From NCBI RefSeq assembly GCF_017592335.1, contig NZ_JACNMP010000004.1, positions 123,296 through 187,295 on the forward strand: 64,000 bases of DNA. The letters are read 5' to 3'. This DNA is from Pseudaestuariivita rosea (GTDB taxonomy: Bacteria > Pseudomonadota > Alphaproteobacteria > Rhodobacterales > Rhodobacteraceae). The translations under genes were made by a program, and so were the position numbers. The notes beneath the pieces were generated by a model, which was not told the origin of the DNA, made no database searches, and saw nothing but the letters and a program-made list of their open reading frames with translations. This document shows, piece after piece, positions 36,205 through 45,347 of this stretch. Numbering within the stretch: position 1 is the stretch's first letter; each line of letters opens with the position of its first letter.

Positions 36205-37074
36205 ATGGCCGAAAAGGCAGAGAAAAAAGACAGTTTCTACGAAACAGTGAAGACAGTGTTTTACGCCCTGCTGATTGCCGGTGTCTTTAGAACACTGTTT
36301 TTTCAGCCCTTTTGGATTCCCTCTGGATCAATGAAAGACACCCTGCTGATCGGTGATTTTCTGTTCGTCAATAAAATGGCTTACGGCTATTCGCGCTATT
36401 CCTGCCCGTTTTCCATGTGCCCCATCGAAGGGCGCCTGTTCGGGTCTGACCCAGAACGCGGCGATATCGTTGTCTTTCGCCACCCTGTCACCAACCAGGA
36501 CTATATCAAGCGCCTGATCGGCATGCCCGGGGACAGCGTCCAGATGATAAACGGACGGCTGCAGTTGAACGGCCAGCCGGTGCAGACCATCGCCAACGGC
36601 ACCTTTGAAGAACCCTATGAACTGCAGGGCACAACCATGGTGATCCCGCGGACCCTCCAGATGATCGGCCGCGGCCTCCGCACGGGCGATTTCAGCTTCC
36701 CCCGTGACCCGCGAAACTTTCCAAGCTGCATGAATGGTCAGCCTGCAATCGGCGCCCCCTGCCTGAAGGAAAAATTCACCGAAGTGCTGCCTGGCGGCGT
36801 CAGCCATAGCGTCCTGAACACCGCCAACAGACGGCAAGACAACACACCGGTCGTTTTTGTACCCGATGGGCATTATTTCTTTATCGGTGATAACCGCGAT
36901 AATTCCGTCGACAGCCGCTTTGCACAATCCGCCCTGGGTCAGCCCGGCGTAGGTCTGGTGTCCGAGGAATATCTGATCGGCCGTGCGGATCGCGTGGTCT
37001 TTTCGGCCGAGGGCAGCTCGATCCTGTTTTTCTGGACATGGCGGTCTGATCGGTTCTTCAAGAGGTTAGAGTGA
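36205..37074 (+). CDS. lepB: Signal peptidase I
   Basis: Removes signal peptides from exported proteins at the periplasmic face. 289 residues with one N-terminal membrane helix (about 15-35). The catalytic dyad is Ser42 in [15 protein letters not shown] and Lys102 in [13 protein letters not shown]. The box E motif [14 protein letters not shown] is at about 228-241. Residues 140-200 carry an insertion with two cysteines ([14 protein letters not shown]) that may form a disulfide, common in alphaproteobacterial enzymes. The stop overlaps the rnc GTG start. Confidence 0.97.
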   Translation: MAEKAEKKDSFYETVKTVFYALLIAGVFRTLFFQPFWIPSGSMKDTLLIGDFLFVNKMAYGYSRYSCPFSMCPIEGRLFGSDPERGDIVVFRHPVTNQDYIKRLIGMPGDSVQMINGRLQLNGQPVQTIANGTFEEPYELQGTTMVIPRTLQMIGRGLRTGDFSFPRDPRNFPSCMNGQPAIGAPCLKEKFTEVLPGGVSHSVLNTANRRQDNTPVVFVPDGHYFFIGDNRDNSVDSRFAQSALGQPGVGLVSEEYLIGRADRVVFSAEGSSILFFWTWRSDRFFKRLE

Positions 37075-37751
37075 AACTGTCAGCCGACCTGAAGGCCTTT
37101 GCCGACCGGATCGGGCATTCATTCAACCGCCCCGACCTTTTGCTGCGCGCCGTCACCCATGCGTCGATATCATCGGCCACGCGCGACGACAATGAACGGC
37201 TGGAATTCTTGGGCGACCGGGTGCTAGGGCTGGTCATGGCCGAGGCACTGCTTGAGGCCGACGTGAACGCCAGCGAAGGGCAGTTGGCCCCCCGTTTCAA
37301 CGCGCTGGTGCGCAAGGAAACCTGCGCCGATGTCGCCCGTCAGGTGGGACTGGGCGAGGTTCTGAAACTGGGCCGGTCCGAGATGATTTCAGGTGGGCGG
37401 CGGAAAGAGGCGCTGCTGGCCGACGCGATGGAGGCTGTGATCGCCGCTGTTTACCGCGATGCGGGGTTTGATGCAGCCAAAGCGATGATCCTGCGCCTGT
37501 GGGGTGACCGCGTAACAACCGTCGAGGCTGACGCCCGCGACGCCAAAACCGCCCTGCAGGAATGGGCCCAGGCCCGCGGCCAAACCCCGCCCGATTATGT
37601 CGAACTGAAACGTGACGGCCCCGACCACGCGCCGGTTTTCACCATTCAGGCGCGGCTGGATGACGGTCAGGCCGAAATCGCCACCGCCAAATCCAAACGC
37701 CAGGCCGAACAGGCCGCCGCGAAAGCACTGCTGGATAAGGTCAGCCAATGA
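37071..37751 (+). CDS. rnc: Ribonuclease III
   Basis: Cuts double-stranded RNA in rRNA processing and regulation. 226 residues. The RNase III signature [20 protein letters not shown] (residues about 41-60) holds catalytic Glu and Asp; [17 protein letters not shown] contributes the second acidic pair. A double-stranded RNA-binding domain occupies about 155-226. Starts at GTG 37071 overlapping the lepB stop. The stop overlaps DUF849 by four bases. Confidence 0.97.
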   Translation: MKLSADLKAFADRIGHSFNRPDLLLRAVTHASISSATRDDNERLEFLGDRVLGLVMAEALLEADVNASEGQLAPRFNALVRKETCADVARQVGLGEVLKLGRSEMISGGRRKEALLADAMEAVIAAVYRDAGFDAAKAMILRLWGDRVTTVEADARDAKTALQEWAQARGQTPPDYVELKRDGPDHAPVFTIQARLDDGQAEIATAKSKRQAEQAAAKALLDKVSQ

Positions 37752-38458
37752 GGCTGCAAGCCTGCCTGAACGGCGCGCGCCCTGCGACCCAAGGCGTGCA
37801 TATCCCGCGCACAGCGACTGAATTGGCCGATGCCGCCAGGGGCGCTGTTATGGCCGGGGCGGAAAGCCTGCATGTTCATCCCTATCAAGATGGCATCGAA
37901 ACGCTTGCGCCAACGCCCGTTGCCGACTGCCTAAACGCCATTCGCGATGCTGTCCCCGGAACCCCGGTTGGTATCAGCACGGGTGCGTGGATCACACCCG
38001 CTAGCCTTGCGCTCCATGCGGATATCGCGGCGTGGGGCGTAACCCCCGATTTTGTCAGCATAAACCTGTCCGAAGACGACGCACCAGACATCATGCAGAT
38101 CGCCAGCGCCAAGGGGATCGGGATCGAGGCCGGGTTGTGGTCTGTGGCGGATGTGGACCGTTTTCTTGGCCTGTCAGTGCCACAGGTTCTGCGGGTTCTG
38201 ATCGAAGTTCCAGATCTGGACGCCGATACCGCGCTGGATCTGTATCGCACCATGGTTTTAAAGCTTGACGGGCGCACTCCTGTTCTGGCCCATGGCGAAG
38301 ATCGCAGCGCTTGGCCCATCGCCATGGCCGCGCTACAAGACGGCCACGCCACGCGCATAGGGTTTGAGGACACGATCCTGTTGCCAAACGGCGACCCGGC
38401 ACGGGATAATGCCGCATTGGTTCACGCGGCTGCACAAATTTTAGGGACAACAGGATGA
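37748..38458 (+). CDS. DUF849 / BKACE family beta-keto acid cleavage protein
   Basis: A 236-residue TIM-barrel protein of the family whose founding member cleaves 3-keto-5-aminohexanoate with acetyl-CoA. The metal-binding HxH is at 42-44 (SLHVHPY) and the late glutamate at 207 ([13 protein letters not shown]). It is shorter than typical members (about 270-310), so parts of the barrel loops are missing. Substrate unknown. Notably it lies between rnc and era with four-base overlaps on both sides, so it is co-translated with RNA-processing genes. Confidence 0.88.
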   Translation: MRLQACLNGARPATQGVHIPRTATELADAARGAVMAGAESLHVHPYQDGIETLAPTPVADCLNAIRDAVPGTPVGISTGAWITPASLALHADIAAWGVTPDFVSINLSEDDAPDIMQIASAKGIGIEAGLWSVADVDRFLGLSVPQVLRVLIEVPDLDADTALDLYRTMVLKLDGRTPVLAHGEDRSAWPIAMAALQDGHATRIGFEDTILLPNGDPARDNAALVHAAAQILGTTG

Positions 38459-39372
38459 CCAAACCATCAACACGCGCGGGTTTTGTGGCCCTGATCGGCG
38501 AACCGAATGCGGGCAAATCGACGTTGCTGAATCGGATGGTGGGGGCCAAGGTGTCGATCGTCACGCATAAGGTGCAGACGACGCGCGCGCGCATTCGCGG
38601 GGTGGCGATGGAAGGGGACGCGCAGATCGTTTTTGTCGACACGCCCGGCCTGTTTCGCCCACGCCGCCGGTTGGACCGTGCCATGGTCGCCGCCGCCTGG
38701 GGCGGGGCTGCGGATGCCGATATCGTCGTTCTGATGGTCGAGGCGCACCGCGGGATCACCGACGGGGTTCAGGCCATTCTGGACAGTCTGCAGGACCGCG
38801 CCGAAGGTCAAACAATCGCGCTGGCCATCAACAAGATTGACCGCGTCCAGTCCGAGGTCTTGCTGGGTCTGTCCAAAGACCTGAACGACCGCTTTGATTT
38901 TGCTGAAACCTTCATGATCTCGGCCGAAAAGGGCTACGGCGCTGATGATCTGAAGGCCTGGCTGGCCGCGCAACTGCCTGAAAGCCCGTGGCTTTACCCC
39001 GAAGATCAGATTGCCGACCTGCCGCTGCGCATGATCGCCGCTGAAATCACCCGCGAAAAGCTGACCCTGCGCCTGCATCAGGAACTGCCCTATCAGCTGA
39101 CCGTCGAGACCGAAAAATGGGAAGACCGCAAGGATGGTTCGGTCCGGATCGATCAGTTGATCTATGTGATGCGTGACGGGCACAAGGGCATCGTTCTGGG
39201 CAACAAGGGCGAAACGATCAAGGCTGTGGGCAAGGCCGCGCGCGAAGAACTGGAAGAGTTTCTGGACCGCAAGGTGCATCTGTTCACGCAGGTCAAAGTG
39301 CGACCCGGCTGGCTTGAGGAAAAGGAACGCTATTCCGAGATGGGCCTTGATTTTCGCGACGGAAACGCATGA
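38455..39372 (+). CDS. era: GTPase Era
   Basis: Ribosome-associated GTPase for 30S maturation. 305 residues. G1 is GEPNAGKSTLLNRM near residue 12, G3 DTPGLF near 62, G4 NKID near 124. The C-terminal KH domain has GHKGIVLGNKGETIKAVG near 240. Overlaps both neighbours by four bases. Conserved alongside rnc and recO. Confidence 0.98.
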   Translation: MTKPSTRAGFVALIGEPNAGKSTLLNRMVGAKVSIVTHKVQTTRARIRGVAMEGDAQIVFVDTPGLFRPRRRLDRAMVAAAWGGAADADIVVLMVEAHRGITDGVQAILDSLQDRAEGQTIALAINKIDRVQSEVLLGLSKDLNDRFDFAETFMISAEKGYGADDLKAWLAAQLPESPWLYPEDQIADLPLRMIAAEITREKLTLRLHQELPYQLTVETEKWEDRKDGSVRIDQLIYVMRDGHKGIVLGNKGETIKAVGKAAREELEEFLDRKVHLFTQVKVRPGWLEEKERYSEMGLDFRDGNA

Positions 39373-39698
39373 CGCGGCTGACGTCCGGGTTTTGGGTGCA
39401 GGCCTATCTGATGCGGCTGCAACTGGCGGGGATACCGGCCTTTGTGACCAGCCGCGGTGATGCGACGGCGGGCGCGGTGCTGGTCAAGCTGAACACATTG
39501 GACGGTCAGGCGGTGACCTGGCAGCGATCATTTGACCTGATGACAGGGGACCGCAAATGGGTCGTGCTGGTCGAAGGGGCCGAGGCGGACGTGGACGCCA
39601 GCATCGAAAAACAGCGCGGGTTTGACCCTGATCTGTGGGTGATCGAAGTCGAAGACCGCGCCGGGCGACACCTGCTGGATGAGCCGGGGTTGGAGTGA
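39369..39698 (+). CDS. DUF1491 family protein
   Basis: A 109-residue cytoplasmic protein. [19 protein letters not shown] at the N terminus and [21 protein letters not shown] at the C terminus are the DUF1491 pattern found in alphaproteobacteria. Function unknown; the association with era is seen in several relatives. Overlaps era by four bases. It ends just before a copy of repeat B. Confidence 0.88.
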   Translation: MTRLTSGFWVQAYLMRLQLAGIPAFVTSRGDATAGAVLVKLNTLDGQAVTWQRSFDLMTGDRKWVVLVEGAEADVDASIEKQRGFDPDLWVIEVEDRAGRHLLDEPGLE

Positions 39699-39715
39699 TG
39701 CTTCTTGCCGCAATT

Positions 39716-39802
39716 CCCGCCCGGTGGGCACCACCGGGCCGCGCCCGACCCGCCCCCCTGGGCGGGCGCTTCTCGCCCACCCTCGGGCCGGGCGCTGCCC
39801 TC
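39716..39802 (+). repeat. Dispersed repeat B, short form, copy inside the era-recO operon
   Basis: Complete short form (CCCGGTG-GGCAC-CACCGGG through CTCGGGCCGGGCG and CTGCCCTC) sitting between DUF1491 and recO. It is open in the recO frame, so an upstream start would add a repeat-encoded peptide. Confidence 0.9.
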
Positions 39803-39825
39803 CGCTCATTGTTGCGAAATACATC

Positions 39826-40560
39826 ATGATCGAATGGCGCGAAGACGGGGCTCTGATGGCGGTGCGCAAACACGGGGAAACCGCCGCGATAATCGAGGTT
39901 TTCACCAAGGCCCACGGTCTGACCGCCGGTGTCGTGCGTGGGGCCAGCAGCCGCAAGGTCGCGCCCATCCTGCAACCGGGCGCGCAATTGGATGTCACCT
40001 GGAAAGCCCGGCTGGAAGACCATATCGGCAGCTACACCGTTGAACCCATCCGCAGCCGCGCCGCGCAGGTCATGGGCGACGCGCTGGCGCTGGCGGGGCT
40101 GAACGCGGTCTGCGCCCTGATCTGCTTTGCCCTGCCCGAACGCGAACCGCATCCGCCGCTTTATCAAAGCACTGAAAACCTGCTGGATTTGCTGGGCCAG
40201 AATGACCTGTGGCCGCTGGCTTATCTTCGGTGGGAAATGGCGCTGCTGCAGGAACTGGGCTTTGGTCTGGACCTAAGCGCTTGCGCTGTGAGCGGTGCGA
40301 CCGAGGGGCTGACCTATGTCTCGCCCAAATCCGGCCGGGCGGTCACGGAAAAAGGCGCGGGCGACTGGGCCGACAAACTGCTGCACTTGCCGCCGGTGAT
40401 GCTGGGGCACGGTGATGCCCACAACGATGAAATCGCGCAAGCCCTTCAGACAACAGGATATTTCATCGAACATGCCTTGGCCACGGCCTTGGGCAACCGG
40501 CCTGTTCCACCCGCGCGTGCCAGATTTCTGGATATCCTGCACCGTCAGTCGCGCGCCTGA
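39826..40560 (+). CDS. recO: DNA repair protein RecO
   Basis: RecFOR-pathway protein that anneals ssDNA and loads RecA. 244 residues: N-terminal OB fold ([32 protein letters not shown]) and a C-terminal helical domain with [21 protein letters not shown] (spread over about 112-132) and LALCAVSG-like [20 protein letters not shown]. Zinc-site cysteines are mostly absent. ATG 39826 starts the conserved domain but has no visible Shine-Dalgarno, possibly because repeat B separated it from its operon. The 3' end overlaps the META lipoprotein gene by 16 bases. Confidence 0.94.
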   Translation: MIEWREDGALMAVRKHGETAAIIEVFTKAHGLTAGVVRGASSRKVAPILQPGAQLDVTWKARLEDHIGSYTVEPIRSRAAQVMGDALALAGLNAVCALICFALPEREPHPPLYQSTENLLDLLGQNDLWPLAYLRWEMALLQELGFGLDLSACAVSGATEGLTYVSPKSGRAVTEKGAGDWADKLLHLPPVMLGHGDAHNDEIAQALQTTGYFIEHALATALGNRPVPPARARFLDILHRQSRA

Positions 40561-40937
40561 AACACCATCTGGTCGCCCGCGTCATTCGATAGGATCAGCA
40601 CATCCCCCGACACCTCGGCCAATGTCATCTGGACCAGGTTTTCGAAAAAGCGCGTTTCATCCCCCAGGGCGGGACAGGCCATTCTGGTTGCTTGAACCGG
40701 GCCAAGGTCAAACCATGGATACGGCGCGGACTGGGACGCCAAATAGGCATTGCACGGCCCCTGCCCCTGCACAGCGCCCTTGGCCGGAAAGCGGATCGTG
40801 GCCGTGGCGTCGAAGTCGGCCCCATTCATCTGCACCAACCCATAGGTCGCCGCAGGATCGGCATAGCCCGAGATCGTTTCATCCGGGCCACAGGCCGCAA
40901 TTACCAATGGCAAGGCAAGCAAAACCCGCCACATCAC
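40545..40937 (-). CDS. META-domain-like lipoprotein
   Basis: A 130-residue exported lipoprotein. The signal [17 protein letters not shown] gives a lipid-anchored Cys16. The rest resembles the META/HslJ fold: [32 protein letters not shown] (the G-xCNxY core) and [20 protein letters not shown]/HslJ proteins are linked to heat or antibiotic tolerance; the role here is unknown. Last gene of the metG-hypothetical-META operon, overlapping the hypothetical gene by four bases. Confidence 0.85.
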   Translation of the reverse strand: MMWRVLLALPLVIAACGPDETISGYADPAATYGLVQMNGADFDATATIRFPAKGAVQGQGPCNAYLASQSAPYPWFDLGPVQATRMACPALGDETRFFENLVQMTLAEVSGDVLILSNDAGDQMVFQARD

Positions 40938-41452
40938 TGATATCGTTGCCTGATTTTCACAAGGTTATCTGTGATCGATATCATGGCCCCCTGACGTTCA
41001 TCCGGCGGTGCCAACGCCAGACCTGCAAGCATGATGTTCTGCATGCTGACGGGCACCATTTCCCACACATCCGAAACATCGTGATCCTCAAGAATACTGC
41101 GCAAATCTTCGGGGATGTCTTTTACATCCTGGGCCATTGGGTCAGCCTTGATGAGGGCGTTTCCTGCGGGCATCATCCAGCCGCGCACCCTGGCCCCCAT
41201 TGCCGCCGCCGTCATGTGATCGCTTAGTACCGTGCCCTTTTCCGCAGGACGGATCACCGCAACACTGTTACCACTTCTGGAAATCGCAGGACCAATGCGC
41301 CACCAGCCATGGGCGATGATGGCATGTTCGATTTCAAGACTGGCTGAATATTCCTCGGCTTCGGGCAAAGCAACGACATGCTCGGCTGCATCGGTTTGGC
41401 TGGCCAACCACTTGGTCAGTGTCTCAGCCGATGGAAACAGGATGGCCTTCAT
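40934..41452 (-). CDS. Uncharacterised 172-residue protein
   Basis: I do not recognise this family. The protein is soluble, mildly acidic and has no signal peptide or membrane helix. Visible pieces: [18 protein letters not shown], a central [15 protein letters not shown], and a helical C-terminal half with [17 protein letters not shown]. It overlaps metG by four bases upstream and the META lipoprotein by four bases downstream, so it is a real co-translated gene. Confidence 0.75.
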   Translation of the reverse strand: MKAILFPSAETLTKWLASQTDAAEHVVALPEAEEYSASLEIEHAIIAHGWWRIGPAISRSGNSVAVIRPAEKGTVLSDHMTAAAMGARVRGWMMPAGNALIKADPMAQDVKDIPEDLRSILEDHDVSDVWEMVPVSMQNIMLAGLALAPPDERQGAMISITDNLVKIRQRYQ

Positions 41453-43170
41453 CCGTCGCGCGTGCCTGAAAATCGGGTTTGCCAGTCTTCGCGTTCCTCA
41501 TCCGTGATCTTGCGAAACAGCACGTCTGGAACGGCAAAGCCATGACCCGCGGGCAAAGCCGACAGCGCCTGTTCGACATCATCGGGCCAGCTGTCGTCAT
41601 CGGTGTTCATCGCCGTCATCAGCGTGGCCGCGGCATCGGGGATAAAGGGCTGCGACAGCACCGCATAAAGCCGGATCAGGTTCAGCGACAGGCGTACGAC
41701 GGCAGCGGCGGCATCTGGGTCGGTCTTGAATTTGGCCCAAGGCTCGGCCGATTGCAGGTATTCATTCCCGGCTACCCAGATCGCGCGCAACTCGCCTGCG
41801 GCTTTGCGGATCTCAATCGCGTCCATATGCGCCTCATACGCGCGAATGCGGCGGGTCAGGTCGTCGATCAGCGCCTGTTCCTGCGGGCCGTAGTCACCGC
41901 CCGCGGGGACCTCTTCGCCGAACTTCGACCGGCAGAACTTGGTCACGCGGCTGACAAAATTGCCCAGAACGTCGGCCAGGTCCTTGTTCACCGAGGCCTG
42001 GAAATTTTCCCAGGTGAACTCACTGTCTGAATTTTCGGGCGCATGACTTAGCAGCCACCAGCGCCAGTAGTCCGCAGGCAGAATTTCCAGCGCCTGATCC
42101 ATGAACACCCCGCGCCCTTGCGACGTGCTGAACTGGCCACCGTCGTAGTTCAGATAGTTGAACGATTTGATGTAATCGACCAGCTTCCACGGTTCGCCCG
42201 ACCCCATGATCGTGGCCGGGAACGACAGCGTGTGGAAGGGCACGTTGTCCTTGCCCATGAACTGCGTATAGCGCACGTCATCGGCGCCCTTGTCGGTACG
42301 CCACCAGCGTTCCCAATCGGCATCCGTCTTGCCATGCGCCTCGGCCCATTCGCCACCGCAAGCGATATATTCAATGGGCGCGTCGAACCAGACGTAGAAG
42401 ACCTTGTCCTCCATCCCCGGCCAATCCTGATCGCCCTTTTTCACCGGAATGCCCCAGTCCAGATCGCGGGTGATGCCGCGATCCTGCAAACCATCCCCGT
42501 CGTGCAGCCACTTCTTGGCGATCGAGGTCGTCAGCACTGGCCAATCCACCTGGCTGTCGATCCACTGATCCAGCTTGTCCTTCATGGCGGACTGGCGCAG
42601 GTGAAGATGCTTTGTCTCGCGCACCTCAAGGTCACTTGACCCCGAAACCGCACTGCGCGGGTTGATCAGGTCGGTGGGGTTCAGCTGAATTGTGCAGTTT
42701 TCGCACTGATCCCCCCGCGCCTTGTCATAGCCGCAGTTGGGACATGTGCCTTCGATATACCGGTCGGGTAGGAACCGCCCATCAGCGTTCGAATAAACCT
42801 GCTTTTCACTGACCTCCTCAATCAACCCGGCCTGGGCCAGACGCCCCGCGAAATGCTGGGTCAGCCGATGGTTCTGCGGGCTGGACGATCGCCCGAAATG
42901 ATCAAACGACAGCCGAAACCCGTCCGCAATTTCGGACTGAATGGCGTGCATCTCACGGCAATACTCATCCACCGGCTTGCCCGCCTTGGCCGCCGCCAAC
43001 TCAGCCGGCGTACCGTGTTCATCGGTGGCACACAGAAACATCACCTCATGCCCGCGCGCACGCTGATAGCGGGCGAACAGATCGGCAGGCAGTTGGGACC
43101 CGATCAGATTGCCCAGATGCTTGATGCCGTTGATATAGGGAATGGCAGAGGTAATTAGATGCCGGGCCAT
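41449..43170 (-). CDS. metG: Methionyl-tRNA synthetase
   Basis: Charges tRNA-Met. 573 residues. HIGH-type motif [16 protein letters not shown] near residue 11; zinc knuckle [17 protein letters not shown] near 143-159; KMSKS-type loop reads [10 protein letters not shown] near 347. There is no C-terminal tRNA-binding (EMAP-like) domain, which fits the shorter archaeal-like group found in alphaproteobacteria. First gene of a three-gene operon. Confidence 0.97.
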   Translation of the reverse strand: MARHLITSAIPYINGIKHLGNLIGSQLPADLFARYQRARGHEVMFLCATDEHGTPAELAAAKAGKPVDEYCREMHAIQSEIADGFRLSFDHFGRSSSPQNHRLTQHFAGRLAQAGLIEEVSEKQVYSNADGRFLPDRYIEGTCPNCGYDKARGDQCENCTIQLNPTDLINPRSAVSGSSDLEVRETKHLHLRQSAMKDKLDQWIDSQVDWPVLTTSIAKKWLHDGDGLQDRGITRDLDWGIPVKKGDQDWPGMEDKVFYVWFDAPIEYIACGGEWAEAHGKTDADWERWWRTDKGADDVRYTQFMGKDNVPFHTLSFPATIMGSGEPWKLVDYIKSFNYLNYDGGQFSTSQGRGVFMDQALEILPADYWRWWLLSHAPENSDSEFTWENFQASVNKDLADVLGNFVSRVTKFCRSKFGEEVPAGGDYGPQEQALIDDLTRRIRAYEAHMDAIEIRKAAGELRAIWVAGNEYLQSAEPWAKFKTDPDAAAAVVRLSLNLIRLYAVLSQPFIPDAAATLMTAMNTDDDSWPDDVEQALSALPAGHGFAVPDVLFRKITDEEREDWQTRFSGTRDG

Positions 43171-43243
43171 GATCCTGTGCCTTTGTTGCTGTGGTCCGAC
43201 CCGTTTAACGCCCCCCGCTGACCTGATGCAAGCACCACACTTT

Positions 43244-43310
43244 CTTTATTGTTCGAAAAATACTCCCGTGGGGTGAGGGCCGTCTAGGAAACGCTCTGGG
43301 GGAGCGTTTC
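43244..43310 (-). repeat. Dispersed repeat A, reversed copy, plus hairpin
   Basis: CTTTATTGTTC, AAAAATACTCCC and GGGGTGAGGGCCG in reverse orientation (43244-43282), then a GAAACGCTC/GAGCGTTTC hairpin (43288-43310). It follows the YceI gene in its transcription direction and may terminate it. Confidence 0.65.
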
Positions 43311-43346
43311 AGGCCCGAACGGGCGAAGCCCCAGTCCAAGACCGGC

Positions 43347-43907
43347 CTACTGCACCCGGTCGATCCAGGCACGGATGTTCAGATCAATCCGCTCATCCAC
43401 ATAATTCGGCCAGCCACCCGCGCCAAAATCATTGCGGTTCACTGACCCCTTGATCACGATCAGCAGCTTGTCCCGCTGCGCCGGATCAACGCCCTGTTCC
43501 TGAAACAGCCCCGCGGTCAGCGTAATGGGCCGAGTCACACCGCGGATCGTGATATCACCCGTCAGACGCGCATCGTTCACCGTGCCCGTCACACGCGTTG
43601 ACCGGAAGGTGATCGTGGGAAACCGCGCGGTGTCCAGAATGCTGGGCCCCTTCATCGTCTGCGTGGCAAAGACAAAGCCCGCCCGCGCTCGGGCCGGGTC
43701 CAGCGCGACGGCAACCTGACTGCGCGATACATCCCTTAGATCAAGGGTGATATCGGCCGACCGCACCGGCATCGTGCCTTGCGTGGGCTGCCCCTGAAAC
43801 GCATAGACGAAACCAACATCCGATCGCTCAGCATCCAGGACATAGCGCTGTGGATCGGCCCAAAGCGGCCACGCGACGCACCAAAAGACAATCCATATCC
43901 AACGCAT
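43347..43907 (-). CDS. YceI family periplasmic protein
   Basis: A 186-residue exported lipocalin-like protein. Residues 1-17 are a signal peptide (MRWIWIVFWCVAWPLWA). YceI marks are RYVLDAERSDVGFVY, PSILDTARFPTITFRST and GDITIRGVTRPITLTAGL. The family binds isoprenoid-type lipids. Monocistronic. Downstream are repeat A and a hairpin. Confidence 0.93.
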   Translation of the reverse strand: MRWIWIVFWCVAWPLWADPQRYVLDAERSDVGFVYAFQGQPTQGTMPVRSADITLDLRDVSRSQVAVALDPARARAGFVFATQTMKGPSILDTARFPTITFRSTRVTGTVNDARLTGDITIRGVTRPITLTAGLFQEQGVDPAQRDKLLIVIKGSVNRNDFGAGGWPNYVDERIDLNIRAWIDRVQ

Positions 43908-44022
43908 ATCCCGACCCTAGGCCACCTGCGCCTATAAGCACAGGTTTTTTCTGGCCTGTCGCCTTGCCCCCCGCCGCCAAACCACTAAGGTCCCGTCAAA
44001 GTCGGAATAAGGGGCAGATGCC

Positions 44023-45066
44023 ATGCGAATGAAAGAACTGGGCCGAACCGGTCTGAAAGTCAGCGAATTATGCCTGGGATCAATGACCTGGGGGTCGCAG
44101 AATACGCTTGAAGAAGGCCACGCCCAGATCGACCGATCGCTGGATGCGGGCATCAACTTTATCGACACGGCAGAAATGTACCCCGTCAACCCGGTCAAGG
44201 CTGAAACCATTGGCCGGACCGAGGAAATCATCGGCGACTGGTTTGCCAAAACCGGACGGCGCGATCAGGTGATCCTGGCCACCAAACATTCCGGCGCAGG
44301 ACTGATGGCCGTGCGCGACGGTGCACCGATCACCAGCGACAGCATCCCCAAGGTGATTGAGGGCAACCTGAAACGGCTGCAGACCGACTATATCGATCTG
44401 TATCAGTTTCACTGGCCCAACCGCGGATCATATCACTTCCGCCAGAACTGGGGCTTTGATCCCTCGAACCAGAACAAAGCCGACACTCTGGCCCATATAG
44501 AAGAGGCACTTGAGGCCCTGCAAAAAGAGGTCGATCGCGGCACGATCCGCCATTTCGGCTTGTCGAATGACAGCGCCTGGGGCACCTCGCAATGGCTGCG
44601 CATCAGCGAAGACAAGGGCCTGCCGCGGGTGGTATCGATGCAGAATGAATATTCGCTGCTCTGCCGTCACTACGACACCGATATGTCGGAACTCAGCGTG
44701 AACGAAGACGTGGGCCTTCTGGCCTATTCGCCCCTTGCCGCGGGTCTTTTAACGGGCAAATATCAGGGCGGCGCGGTGCCCAAGGGCAGCCGGATGGACC
44801 TGAACGGCAATCTGGGCGGGCGCAAAACCGACAACGCGTTCAAGGCTGTTGATGCTTATATCGCGGTGGCCGAAAAGCACGGGCTGGATGTCACGCAGAT
44901 GTCGCTGGCCTGGTGCCGCACCCGGCCCTTCATGTGCTCGGCCATCTTCGGCGCGACCAGTATGGACCAGCTAGAAGTGGCGCTTGGCAGCGTCGATGTC
45001 GAGTTGAGCGACGAGGTCCTGACCGACATCGCCGCCGCGCACAAGGCATATGGGATGCCGTATTGA
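44023..45066 (+). CDS. Aldo/keto reductase (Tas-like)
   Basis: A 347-residue NADPH-dependent TIM-barrel oxidoreductase. Catalytic tetrad candidates: Asp and Tyr in FIDTAEMYPVNP, Lys in LATKHSG, and His in YQFHWPNR. MRMKELGRTGLKVSELCLGSM is the standard start. It closely resembles E. coli Tas. Substrate unknown. AAGGGG upstream of the ATG; an ATG at 44029 is an alternative. Confidence 0.93.
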   Translation: MRMKELGRTGLKVSELCLGSMTWGSQNTLEEGHAQIDRSLDAGINFIDTAEMYPVNPVKAETIGRTEEIIGDWFAKTGRRDQVILATKHSGAGLMAVRDGAPITSDSIPKVIEGNLKRLQTDYIDLYQFHWPNRGSYHFRQNWGFDPSNQNKADTLAHIEEALEALQKEVDRGTIRHFGLSNDSAWGTSQWLRISEDKGLPRVVSMQNEYSLLCRHYDTDMSELSVNEDVGLLAYSPLAAGLLTGKYQGGAVPKGSRMDLNGNLGGRKTDNAFKAVDAYIAVAEKHGLDVTQMSLAWCRTRPFMCSAIFGATSMDQLEVALGSVDVELSDEVLTDIAAAHKAYGMPY

Positions 45067-45217
45067 TCTAAAGACGCACATCGCCGGGCCGCCCCCCGGC
45101 ACGGCGATGCGCGGCGGCCTTTGGCCTTGATCTCGCGTGGTTTTTGCTATGCTAAAGGCTGAACCCGTATGTCGTAGATCATCGTTTTAAAGTCTGCGAT
45201 ACCATGTTTATTTGTCC

Positions 45218-45302
45218 TGCCCGGTGGGCACCACCGGGCAGCGCCCGACCCGCCCCCCAGGGCGGGCGCTTCTCGCCCACCCTCGGGCCGGTCGCTGCCC
45301 TC
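45218..45302 (+). repeat. Dispersed repeat B, short form
   Basis: Complete short form between the convergent aldo/keto reductase and LysE genes. Nearly identical to the 39716-39802 copy. Confidence 0.9.
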
Positions 45303-45347
45303 AGCTCTCATGAAATAGATTCGTTTTTTAGAACAACGCCTTGGACT

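Noticed and set aside
39679..39825. N-terminal extension of RecO
   Set aside because: Most of it is repeat B; kept only as a finding because the true start has a weak ribosome site.
45067..45217. Possible tRNA or small RNA after the aldo/keto reductase
   Set aside because: No TTCGA-type T-loop or CCA-end pattern; only a GC-rich hairpin (GCCGGGCCG region) is visible.
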